Notes under the pieces: model-generated | Seen by the model: only the letters and a program-made list of their open reading frames with translations | Databases searched by the model: none | What the model was told of the DNA's origin: nothing | Shown: piece after piece, positions 29,748 to 36,174 of the stretch | Layout: every line of letters starts with the position of its first letter | How positions within the stretch are numbered: the stretch's first letter is position 1 | Assembly (NCBI GenBank): GCA_015295905.1 | Contig: DVEB01000013.1 | Coordinates: 1-39,651, forward strand | Length of the DNA stretch: 39,651 nucleotides | Direction: 5' to 3' | DNA from: Synechococcales cyanobacterium M55_K2018_004 | GTDB lineage: Bacteria > Cyanobacteriota > Cyanobacteriia > Elainellales > Elainellaceae | Made by a program: the position numbers and the translations under genes

Positions 29748-30992
29748 TCAGGATGATTTGCTGGCAACAGCGATCGCTTTCCCTGCAATCCACCCCGTTG
29801 TCCAGGCACTTTGGAAATTAAACCCCCCAGTTACCCCATCAATATCCAGCACCTCTCCAGCGAAGTAGAGACCAGGGCAAAGGCGGCTCTCCATCGTCCT
29901 AAAATCCACTTCCTTAAGCGCAACCCCCCCACAGGTCACAAACTCTTCCTTAAAAACCCCCTTCCCTCGCAGTAAAAACTCCCCCCTCGTCAGTTCCACG
30001 ATGAGGTGGTGCAGGTGTTGTTTTGACAATTCCGCCCAGCGGTGTCCGGCGGGAATGTGGGCACGGTTCACCAGGTATTCCCACAATCGGCGGGGCAATG
30101 GAAACGGGGTATAGTTGGCGATCGCTCGCTTACCGTGCTGAACCTTCGCTACAGAGAGCGTTTGTTGAATCTGGTCCAGCTTGTCTTGCGGCAACCAGTT
30201 GATGTTTAACGTGGCTTGGTAATGCTGATCGTGCAGCAGGCGGGCTGCCCAGGCCGAGAGCTTGAGCACCGCAGGCCCGCTGAACCCCCAGTGCGTAATC
30301 AAGACTGGCCCCGTCTGCTCTAGGGGTTTAGCGTCAGCTATACGCAAACGCACACAGGCTGATTCCACAGCCACCCCTGCCAGCGATCGCAAGTCTGCAT
30401 CGGGGATTGTGAACGTAAATAAAGAAGGAACAGGCGGTTCAATCGTGTGTCCCAACTGACGAGCAATCTGATATCCGAGTGGACTGCTGCCTGTAGCCAG
30501 CAACAGGCGATCGCCCAGCCACCGTTCACCAGATTTCAACACCACCTCATAACCAGACTCCAGGCGATTCACCGCTGCAACGGGTGCCCTAGTCTTCAGG
30601 GTCACTCCCATCTGCAATGCCTGCTGCAGTAAACAGTCTACGATGGTTCCAGAATCATCCGTTGTGGGGAACATACGCCCATCAGCCTCCGTTTTGAGCG
30701 ACACCCCTCGGTTTTGAAACCAGGCGATTGTATCTTTCGGTTGGAAGCGCGTCAAAGCACCGCGGAGCGCTTTTCCTCCCCTAGGGTAAAACTGGGTCAA
30801 GACGGCTGGATCAAAACAGGCATGGGTGACATTACACCGCCCGCCCCCTGAAATCCGCACTTTCGTCAGCGGTTCCCGACCCGCCTCAAACAAAATGACT
30901 GGAAGATCACTCGATTCAGCAGCGGCGATCGCCCCAAAAAAACCTGCGGCCCCACCGCCAATTACTAAGATCTGACGCGCCCGTTGCACCAT
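29748..30992 (-). CDS. NAD(P)/FAD-dependent oxidoreductase, BaiN/HI0933-like family
   Basis: A 414-residue flavoprotein. The FAD dinucleotide motif is ILVIGGGAAGFFGAIAAAE at the N terminus, followed by the family-specific KVRISGGGRCNVTHAC and NRGVSLKTEADGRMFPTTDDS. LLLATGSSPLGYQIARQLGH is a second typical element. The C terminus has EVDFRTMESRLCPGLYFAGEVLDIDGVTGGFNFQSAWTTG, where FAD is held. Proteins of this family (YhiN, HI0933) are conserved but poorly characterised; one gut member acts on bile-acid intermediates, which should not be transferred here. The ATG at 30992 is chosen over a TTG two codons upstream. Confidence 0.93.
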   Translation of the reverse strand: MVQRARQILVIGGGAAGFFGAIAAAESSDLPVILFEAGREPLTKVRISGGGRCNVTHACFDPAVLTQFYPRGGKALRGALTRFQPKDTIAWFQNRGVSLKTEADGRMFPTTDDSGTIVDCLLQQALQMGVTLKTRAPVAAVNRLESGYEVVLKSGERWLGDRLLLATGSSPLGYQIARQLGHTIEPPVPSLFTFTIPDADLRSLAGVAVESACVRLRIADAKPLEQTGPVLITHWGFSGPAVLKLSAWAARLLHDQHYQATLNINWLPQDKLDQIQQTLSVAKVQHGKRAIANYTPFPLPRRLWEYLVNRAHIPAGHRWAELSKQHLHHLIVELTRGEFLLRGKGVFKEEFVTCGGVALKEVDFRTMESRLCPGLYFAGEVLDIDGVTGGFNFQSAWTTGWIAGKAIAVASKSS

Positions 30993-31179
30993 AGACAATC
31001 ATTCCTCTTCTCCCCATCATGCCTGATTTTTTTCACTTCCAGGTGCGTCAGGGCAACACCAGCGGGAACAGCCGACAGCAAATTTTCAGAACCATGCTAC
31101 AAAATCCTTAAGCAGGGGCATATTACATAAAGAGCGGCTGCCGGGTGACTTCCCAGCCCAGGTTTGCGCTCTGCTAAAT

Positions 31180-31197
31180 TGTCACTAGTGTCACTAG
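31180..31197 (+). repeat. 9-base tandem repeat upstream of the ebsA-like gene
   Basis: TGTCACTAG occurs twice in succession, about 110 bases before the start at 31307. It may be a pair of binding half-sites. The remainder of 30993-31306 shows no gene; it must hold the promoters of both divergent genes. Confidence 0.4.
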
Positions 31198-31306
31198 GCA
31201 GACAGTACTATTGCCAGAGTGATACGTTTTAAGAGAGCAATTTTTTGCCTGCTTTCACGTCGTTGTTTTAATCAGCAAGCCCAGCAGATAGTAAGGAAAA
31301 CTGAGC

Positions 31307-31681
31307 ATGGCTATTGAGACTCTCCAACCTGCTAACCCACGGGATGTTGGCATCTATTCCCCCTACTACCAAGGACGCAAGCGTACTGCCCTACCTTTAG
31401 CGATCAGCCTCTACCAGAAGGGCAGTTTTGAGGGCTTTCGTAAGATCGAGGGTGGGGAAGGCATTCCCTTCGTTGCCAGTTGGAACGTTTCTTCCCTGCC
31501 GGCAGATCTAACTCGCTGTCGTCTGCAGTTTGATGGTAACGCTGAGTTGAGCTACGAAGTGACCTTGGCAAATTTCGAATTTGTGGATTATCTAATCGAT
31601 GTCATTTTTAACTTTAAGACAACTCGCGTGATCGACTTTTCTCAGGGCTTCTACCGCAAGCTGCTGCGACTGGATGACTAA
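31307..31681 (+). CDS. ebsA: EbsA-like protein (type IV pilus / biofilm regulation)
   Basis: A 124-residue soluble protein beginning MAIETLQPANPRDVGIYSPYYQGRKR. The conserved core GEGIPFVASWNVSSLPADLTRCRLQFDGNAELSYEVTLANFEFVDYLIDVI and the tail FSQGFYRKLLRLDD match my recollection of cyanobacterial EbsA proteins. EbsA takes part in type IV pilus assembly and in suppressing biofilm formation in Synechococcus elongatus. The assignment rests on recall of the family, with no enzyme motif to confirm it. It has its own terminator (31761-31781). No pilus genes are adjacent. Confidence 0.65.
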   Translation: MAIETLQPANPRDVGIYSPYYQGRKRTALPLAISLYQKGSFEGFRKIEGGEGIPFVASWNVSSLPADLTRCRLQFDGNAELSYEVTLANFEFVDYLIDVIFNFKTTRVIDFSQGFYRKLLRLDD

Positions 31682-31760
31682 GCGATTTCAGGCATTCTCC
31701 TGCATGCTGCAACCCTGGTTGGCATTGCTTAATCCGTCTATGGTTTTTCTACATCTGTGC

Positions 31761-31781
31761 AAGCCTAAACCAGGCTTTTTT
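31761..31781 (+). terminator. Rho-independent terminator after the ebsA-like gene
   Basis: AAGCCT-AAACC-AGGCTT followed directly by TTTT: a short stem and T-run on the plus strand, 80 bases after the stop. Confidence 0.6.
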
Positions 31782-31883
31782 ATTGCAGGAAACGGGAGCT
31801 AGGCATCGGCATCGGATGGTTTGACCACAAGCGACCTATTAGATCGACCTATTGGATGGTAGATTTTGGATTTGCCATCTTAT

Positions 31884-31985
31884 CCCAATTCCAACCTCTA
31901 GAGCGACAGATGGGGGGCCGGGGGGTGTTGTTCTCTTGGGAGAAACTCCCCCCCAGGCCTGTCGTGGGAGTTTGAGGAATTGGTA
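31884..31985. repeat. Long imperfect palindromic element
   Basis: Outer arms CCAATTCC (31885-31892) and GGAATTGG (31976-31983), inner arms CGACAG (31904-31909) and CTGTCG (31959-31964), and a further small hairpin GGGAG-AAA-CTCCC. A minus-strand open frame through it (31839-32069) is not taken as a gene. It is one of two elements filling the 710-base gap before 32392. Confidence 0.5.
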
Positions 31986-32222
31986 TGAGGTGTTGAAAGT
32001 CCCGTAGTGCCATGTATTCAATGGGTTGTCTGCCCTATACTCTGGGGAAATTGGTATCATTTGGTGCAAAAATTGCGATAACGTAAGTTAAATTAAAAAG
32101 TTCTCAGCAGGTTTGGCTGATTCTGGGCGAAATTGATGCTGAGTCTCTATCAGAGGAGATGACCTAAGCTAAGTCCACCAGAGTTAAATGACCATCGTAC
32201 TCGCTTCTCTGTGATTGCTCAG

Positions 32223-32327
32223 ATCTTGCACCTCTCTCAGTGAGGGGGGTTTTTGAGGGGGCTTCAGCCGCGCCGAAACCTGTAGCATGACCAGAAGCGC
32301 TGCACGCTCCTAGTCAGGGCGCAAGAT
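32223..32327. repeat. Imperfect inverted repeat upstream of the Pta-like gene
   Basis: ATCTTGCACCT (32223-32233) and AGGGCGCAAGAT (32316-32327) are near-complementary arms about 80 bases apart. Just inside is a C/G-rich hairpin CCTCTCTCAGTGAGG followed by GGGTTTTT, which could itself terminate transcription. It is probably a decayed palindromic element; no gene is seen between 31682 and 32391. Confidence 0.4.
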
Positions 32328-32391
32328 GTGAGATCCCTCACAGAACAAGGGGACTTCAGTAGAGTTTAGTTACCAGGAAGGGTAATTCAGC

Positions 32392-33474
32392 GTGTCCGTA
32401 AAGCATTTACTTATAGGTTCACCAGAGGCGTACAGCGGCAAATCTGCCATGATTTTGGGGATTGCCCATCAACTGCAACGACGGGGGGTTGATATCGCCT
32501 ACGGAAAGCCACTTGGCACCTGTCTGAGTGAGCTTCAGACTGACACCATGGACGAAGATGTCCGCTTTATTGCTCAAACCCTGGGACTTCCCTCGACTCG
32601 CTTGCTGCCCACCCTGGTCTCCCTAGATGAAGTTTCGATTATGAAGCGGATTTATGGTGAGGATGACACAGATTTCGCAGCCTTGTTAACAGAATACCAT
32701 CAGGACAAGTGGGGCGATCTGGTGCTGCTGGAAGGGGCAGGGACGATGGAAGAGGGGCGTTTGTTTAACCTCTCACTTCCCCAACTTGCAGCAGCCATTG
32801 ATGCTAGGGTTCTCCTGGTCAGCCGATTTCACTCAGAATTAGTCGTCGATGGGCTACTGGCGGCGCACCATCAGTTGGGCGATCGCCTCTTGGGGGTCTT
32901 GATCAACGATGTTCCAGGCGAGCGCTTGGAAGGAATTCACTCAAAGGTGCGTCCCTTTCTAGAAAACAAAGGTATCCCTGTGCTGGGCGTGCTGCCTCGT
33001 AGTGATCTGCTGCGCAGCGTCAGTGTCGGCGAACTGGTGCACCAACTCCAAGCCGAGGTGCTCTGTCGGCGCGATCGCCTGGATCTGATGGTGGAAAGCC
33101 TCAAAATTGGCGCTATGAATGTCAACGCCGCCCTTAAGTATTTTCGCAAGTCTCACAACACGGCTGTGGTGACGGGGGGCGATCGCACTGACATTCAACT
33201 AGCAGCCCTAGAGACTTCAACCCACTGCCTGATCTTGACCGGCCAGATCCCGCCTCATCCCGATGTCCTGAATCGCGCAGAAGATATGGAAATTCCCATT
33301 CTCTCCGTCGATCTAGATACTCTGACGACCGTGGAAATTATCGACCGAGCATTTGGACAGGTGCGCGTCAAGGAACCGGTCAAGGTACAGCATGTCTTCC
33401 AAATGCTTGAGAAATATTTGGATCTAGAGCGCTTACTGAACACTCTGAAACTGCAAGCCGTGCCCAAAAATTAG
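32392..33474 (+). CDS. Pta-like P-loop/DRTGG protein lacking the transacetylase domain
   Basis: A 360-residue protein starting at GTG 32392, with AGGAAGG at the right distance. The N-terminal half is a BioD/CobB-like P-loop domain with the phosphate-binding motif GSPEAYSGKS, GDLVLLEGAGT, and LLGVLINDVP. The C-terminal half is a DRTGG domain with AVVTGGDRTDIQLAAL and IPILSVDLDTLTTVE. This is the N-terminal region of the long phosphotransacetylases, without the C-terminal catalytic domain. It is probably a regulatory or ligand-sensing protein in acetyl-phosphate metabolism rather than an enzyme, which is notable given xfp in this window. It stands alone. Confidence 0.85.
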   Translation: MSVKHLLIGSPEAYSGKSAMILGIAHQLQRRGVDIAYGKPLGTCLSELQTDTMDEDVRFIAQTLGLPSTRLLPTLVSLDEVSIMKRIYGEDDTDFAALLTEYHQDKWGDLVLLEGAGTMEEGRLFNLSLPQLAAAIDARVLLVSRFHSELVVDGLLAAHHQLGDRLLGVLINDVPGERLEGIHSKVRPFLENKGIPVLGVLPRSDLLRSVSVGELVHQLQAEVLCRRDRLDLMVESLKIGAMNVNAALKYFRKSHNTAVVTGGDRTDIQLAALETSTHCLILTGQIPPHPDVLNRAEDMEIPILSVDLDTLTTVEIIDRAFGQVRVKEPVKVQHVFQMLEKYLDLERLLNTLKLQAVPKN

Positions 33475-33650
33475 CGTGAGTAAGGATGAGCACGAGAACA
33501 CTGCGTACTTTCCTATACGCAAATGCTGAGAGTTGCTCGTCTTCAAACCTACAACCCAGCATTCAGCTTGCTTCAGAATCGCTATGCTGAAGGAGGGGAA
33601 AGACTACTTTCCCTAAAATCGATTCCAGAAGTTACTGCTGTTATCTATCT

Positions 33651-34052
33651 ATGGCTCCTAAGGTTGCAAAAAGCGATGCCGAATGGCAAGAAATTCTGAC
33701 ACCTGAACAATTTCGCATTACTCGCAAGAAAGGGACCGAGCGCGCCTTCACAGGGGCTTACTACGACAACAAAGCACCAGGTTCTTACCGCTGTGTCTGC
33801 TGCGGTGCTGAACTATTTGTTTCCGATCACAAGTACGACTCTGGCACAGGTTGGCCAAGTTTCTGGCGACCCGCTAGTGAAGAAGCGATTGCTTATAAAG
33901 AAGACAACAGTTTCTTCATGCGTCGCACTGAGGTGTTGTGCGCCAACTGTGATGCACACCTAGGGCATGTGTTTAGCGATGGCCCTGCCCCTACAGGTCA
34001 GCGCTACTGCATCAACTCTGCGTCACTGAAGTTTGAACCCAAAGCGGAGTAA
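33651..34052 (+). CDS. msrB: Peptide-methionine (R)-S-oxide reductase
   Basis: A 133-residue, normal-length MsrB repairing methionine-R-sulfoxide in proteins. Family segments are TEPAFTG-like [61 protein letters not shown], and the catalytic Cys in [11 protein letters not shown]. The zinc-binding CxxC pairs CVCC and CANC are both present. It is transcribed from its own promoter, 176 bases after the Pta-like gene. It converges on the unknown gene at 34105-34491 across a strong palindrome. Confidence 0.96.
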   Translation: MAPKVAKSDAEWQEILTPEQFRITRKKGTERAFTGAYYDNKAPGSYRCVCCGAELFVSDHKYDSGTGWPSFWRPASEEAIAYKEDNSFFMRRTEVLCANCDAHLGHVFSDGPAPTGQRYCINSASLKFEPKAE

Positions 34053-34057
34053 TGGTT

Positions 34058-34159
34058 GCCCTATCCAAGCGCGGTAGTATTCGTGATGCTGCGGAGGAGC
34101 AGCATCAAACTTCCGTCAGTTCACTCGCGCTTGGATAGGGCATGGCATTTTGCCATGCC
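34058..34159. terminator. Nested palindromes between msrB and the convergent gene
   Basis: The outer perfect 16-base arms, GCCCTATCCAAGCGCG at 34058-34073 and its complement at 34126-34141, enclose an inner hairpin GATGCTGC...GCAGCATC (34085-34106). A third perfect hairpin, GGCATGGCA-TTT-TGCCATGCC, follows at 34139-34159. The structure lies across the convergent stops, 6 bases from msrB's, and codes the last residues of the minus-strand gene. It can serve as a two-way terminator. Confidence 0.65.
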
Positions 34160-34491
34160 TCTTCAGGTTTTAGGGGCGATCGCGCATACCACCAGTCCTT
34201 GATCGGTTGGGGCAACTTGTCCCAGTACAGGGTCAGCACAAACTGGCCTTCCGAACGACTCTGTCCCAAAATTTCAACACAGTAGGAGGGAGCGTTGCGC
34301 GACGCCATATCGGGGACGAAGCGGCGACCAACTCTACGCCAACTTGGCTCCTTACCCCGCCACTCTAAGCGGCAGCAGGGCCAAGGAAGCTCCTCACGGT
34401 CAAACAGCCGACAACACGGCCCTACCACCCGATAGGTGAAGTGACAACCTAGGCTCGTAAACACTTGACCAGACTGGAGGGGATGCTGCAT
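34105..34491 (-). CDS. Cys-rich small protein of unknown function
   Basis: A 128-residue protein with a cysteine pattern GCHF, PCCRL, PCCRLEW and SYCVEIL and many Trp and Arg residues. The C-terminal part WDKLPQPIKDWWYARSPLKPEEAWQ is helical and conserved-looking. The cysteines may bind a metal. There is no signal peptide or membrane segment. The last residues (AMPYPSASELTEV) and the stop come from the nested palindromes shared with msrB, so the natural C terminus may have been altered by the element. I do not recognise the family. It is downstream of rpsN's terminator on the opposite side of msrB. Confidence 0.7.
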   Translation of the reverse strand: MQHPLQSGQVFTSLGCHFTYRVVGPCCRLFDREELPWPCCRLEWRGKEPSWRRVGRRFVPDMASRNAPSYCVEILGQSRSEGQFVLTLYWDKLPQPIKDWWYARSPLKPEEAWQNAMPYPSASELTEV

Positions 34492-34516
34492 CGCTTTATT
34501 TGGAAATAGTCAAAAT

Positions 34517-34536
34517 GGCACCCTTTGCGGGGTGCC
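34517..34536 (-). terminator. Terminator of rpsN
   Basis: GGCACCC and GGGTGCC form a stem around TTTGCG about 47 bases past the rpsN stop; on the minus strand ATTTTG follows. Confidence 0.55.
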
Positions 34537-34582
34537 AAATAGGTTAGATCATCAAACCCTCAGGGAAGCCTTTGGACAAGCC

Positions 34583-34885
34583 CTACCAGCTTGATTTCAC
34601 CACACCTGGCAACAGGCCCTGATGCGCCATCTCTCGGATCACGTGACGGGACAAACCAAAGTCACGATAAACGCCTCTTGGACGACCTGTGAGCCAGCAA
34701 CGGTTGCGGTGACGTGTAGGCGCACTGTTTCGGGGCAACTGCTGCAATTTGCGGTGAATGTCGAGCTTTTCCTGCTGAGAAGTTGCGGACTCAAACGCAG
34801 CCTTGAGTTCTGCGCGCTTCGCCGCATACTTTTCAATCAACTTCTCGCGCTTTTTCTCGCGCTCAATCATGCTCTTTTTAGCCAT
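34583..34885 (-). CDS. rpsN: 30S ribosomal protein S14 (long, zinc-independent type)
   Basis: A 100-residue S14 of the small subunit head. It begins with [16 protein letters not shown] and has the conserved [31 protein letters not shown], ending [10 protein letters not shown]. It lacks the two CxxC motifs of the short zinc form, so it is the usual C-minus version. It stands alone rather than within an spc-type ribosomal operon, as is common in cyanobacteria. A TATAAT-like box lies upstream and a hairpin terminator downstream. Confidence 0.97.
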   Translation of the reverse strand: MAKKSMIEREKKREKLIEKYAAKRAELKAAFESATSQQEKLDIHRKLQQLPRNSAPTRHRNRCWLTGRPRGVYRDFGLSRHVIREMAHQGLLPGVVKSSW

Positions 34886-34921
34886 GAATCGTCTCGTTCA
34901 CCCACTTAGACAGCGTTTCTG

Positions 34922-34927
34922 ATTATA
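34922..34927 (-). promoter_or_regulatory. rpsN: Probable -10 box for rpsN
   Basis: On the minus strand the sequence reads TATAAT, 37 bases before the rpsN start codon. No convincing -35 hexamer was found at the normal distance. Confidence 0.4.
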
Positions 34928-35039
34928 TCAGCTAAAAGCAAGAGTTGACTAGTCATCGACTAACACGCTAGAGGTGGGATGTTCATCCTGAGACTTGCTG
35001 CTAACCCTCTAGCCAGTCTCGGGCGGTGTTCCACATCTC

Positions 35040-35102
35040 TTGATTTTCCATGGGTATCGCGCACGGAAAGTCAGGGGTTTCGACTTATCCCAAATTCACG
35101 TT
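35040..35102. repeat. Family A repeat, degenerate copy A5
   Basis: The right half is well kept (GCGCACGGAAAGTCAGGGG-TTTCGACTTATCCC-AAATTCACG), whereas the left arm is reduced to TGATTTTCCATGGG. A plus-strand open frame through this region (34979-35263) is not considered a gene. It lies upstream of rpsN and downstream of the lipoprotein gene. Confidence 0.55.
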
Positions 35103-35106
35103 TCGG

Positions 35107-35143
35107 CGTTGCTTCATCAAAGAGTCATTGCTCAAATCAGCAC
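35107..35143 (-). repeat. Family C repeat, degenerate copy without hairpin
   Basis: On the minus strand GCTGATTTGAGCAATGA-CTCTTTGATG-AAGCAACGC matches the two ends of the full copy at 24939-25023, but the GC-rich palindromic centre is absent. It lies within 10 bases of family A copy A5. Confidence 0.45.
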
Positions 35144-35214
35144 CCCCGTTGCTTAGGAGCGTTAGGAGCACCTGAGGAGACCACGACAAGTTCCTGGCGC
35201 GGCGATGAATTCAG

Positions 35215-35739
35215 TCAAGCGTCTTCATTTGAGTTGACGCTGGGGTTCCCCTGGCTGTCGTAGTAGATCTCGGACTCATCGCCGCCTTTTTGAATCTCCA
35301 ACTCATAGAAGGTGCCTTGGGGGGTGAGTTCGATTTCATACTTGGTAATGGCGTAGCCGGGGTAGTCTTGCTGAACGCGATCGCGCACCACTTGAGGAAA
35401 CTGGCTAGCAGAAACTTCGTACTCCGTCTCTAACCATTGCCCAGTGAAAGAGTACTCGGCCTCGTACTCAACTCCATTTTGGGTGAACACACCCTCATAG
35501 CCGTAGGGCTGGTCATGCCAGGTAGGAGAAACACCGGGATACTTCTCTGCAAACGCGCTTTGGACTGCCCTAGGAACACTAACAGACGTCTCGCTTTCCT
35601 GGGCACAGGAAACCAGCAGAAAACCAGAGACTAGCAGTCCTGCGATGCCTAAGCAGACCTGCTCAAAGCGTGTGAGTGATGGAGCAACTTGACGTGGGGC
35701 AGTGGCAACTGGCGATCGCGTCACATCAAACCCGTTCAT
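35215..35739 (-). CDS. PepSY-like (BLIP-related) lipoprotein
   Basis: A 174-residue protein. A hydrophobic stretch (VCLGIAGLLVSGFLLVSC, residues 28-45) ends with the lipobox LVSC, so Cys45 is the likely lipidation site after export; the 27 residues before it are unusually long for a signal peptide. The mature part has two repeated units of about 60 residues with the pattern AFAEKYPGVSPTWHDQPYGYEGVFTQNGVEYEAEYSFTGQWLETE and VQQDYPGYAITKYEIELTPQGTFYELEIQKGGDESEIYYDSQGN. These match the PepSY-like/BLIP-fold family seen in many periplasmic proteins. The function is unknown. Probably monocistronic. Confidence 0.8.
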   Translation of the reverse strand: MNGFDVTRSPVATAPRQVAPSLTRFEQVCLGIAGLLVSGFLLVSCAQESETSVSVPRAVQSAFAEKYPGVSPTWHDQPYGYEGVFTQNGVEYEAEYSFTGQWLETEYEVSASQFPQVVRDRVQQDYPGYAITKYEIELTPQGTFYELEIQKGGDESEIYYDSQGNPSVNSNEDA

Positions 35740-35924
35740 GAATTTGTCATTCCTTATGGCTGTCTGACCTCATAGCTGTCCGAGAGACTAACAGCCAACC
35801 TCACCTCTCTGCTTCCGCATTTCTACGTGAGTTAGAGCGCTACGCGCCATAAGGAGCAGTTCAGCCGCCAGGGAGAACATGACGGAGTTGTTTTGCAAAG
35901 GTGTGCTGGTAGTTGACGTCTCTA

Positions 35925-36032
35925 GTGAAGCGGGGTTTGGGGCACCGCGCTCGGCGCGGTGCCCCAAACCCCTTGCTGTTCCGTGGGCGACGCGCACGGA
36001 ACAGCAAGGGGTTTAGTTGATCTGGAATTCAC
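35925..36032. repeat. Family A composite repeat, best-preserved copy A6
   Basis: It begins GTGAAGCGGGG. Hairpin 1 has perfect 19-base arms (35932-35950 and 35954-35972) around TCG. Hairpin 2 has perfect 20-base arms (35966-35985 and 35995-36014) around GGCGACGCG. The seven bases 35966-35972 (AAACCCC) belong to both stems, so only one can form completely. The tail has GATCTGGAATTCACC. It lies between the lipoprotein gene and the histidine kinase, within 150 bases of the kinase start. Confidence 0.88.
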
Positions 36033-36060
36033 CTCTGATTTATCTGATCTAACTGAATCT

Positions 36061-36107
36061 AATTGCGTGATTTCTCCTAATTGTGTGATTCCTCCACAAT
36101 TTGTGGA
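36061..36107 (+). promoter_or_regulatory. Tandem 18-base repeat and dyad upstream of the histidine kinase
   Basis: The units at 36061-36078 (AATTGCGTGATTTCTCCT) and 36079-36096 agree at 15 of 18 positions. They are followed by the dyad TCCACAA-T-TTGTGGA at 36093-36107, which ends 68 bases before the start codon. This looks like a control region for the kinase gene; the regulator is unknown. Confidence 0.45.
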
Positions 36108-36174
36108 ACTCTAGAAGTGTTTCCTCTTCTGCTTCTTCGTTTCAGGTTGAAGCCCCCCACCCACTAAAACTCGC

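Noticed and set aside
31839-32069. A 76-codon minus-strand frame between the ebsA-like and Pta-like genes.
   Set aside because: It is made up of the palindromic element at 31884-31985.
34979-35263. A 94-codon plus-strand frame upstream of rpsN.
   Set aside because: It spans degenerate copies of families A and C and overlaps the lipoprotein gene.
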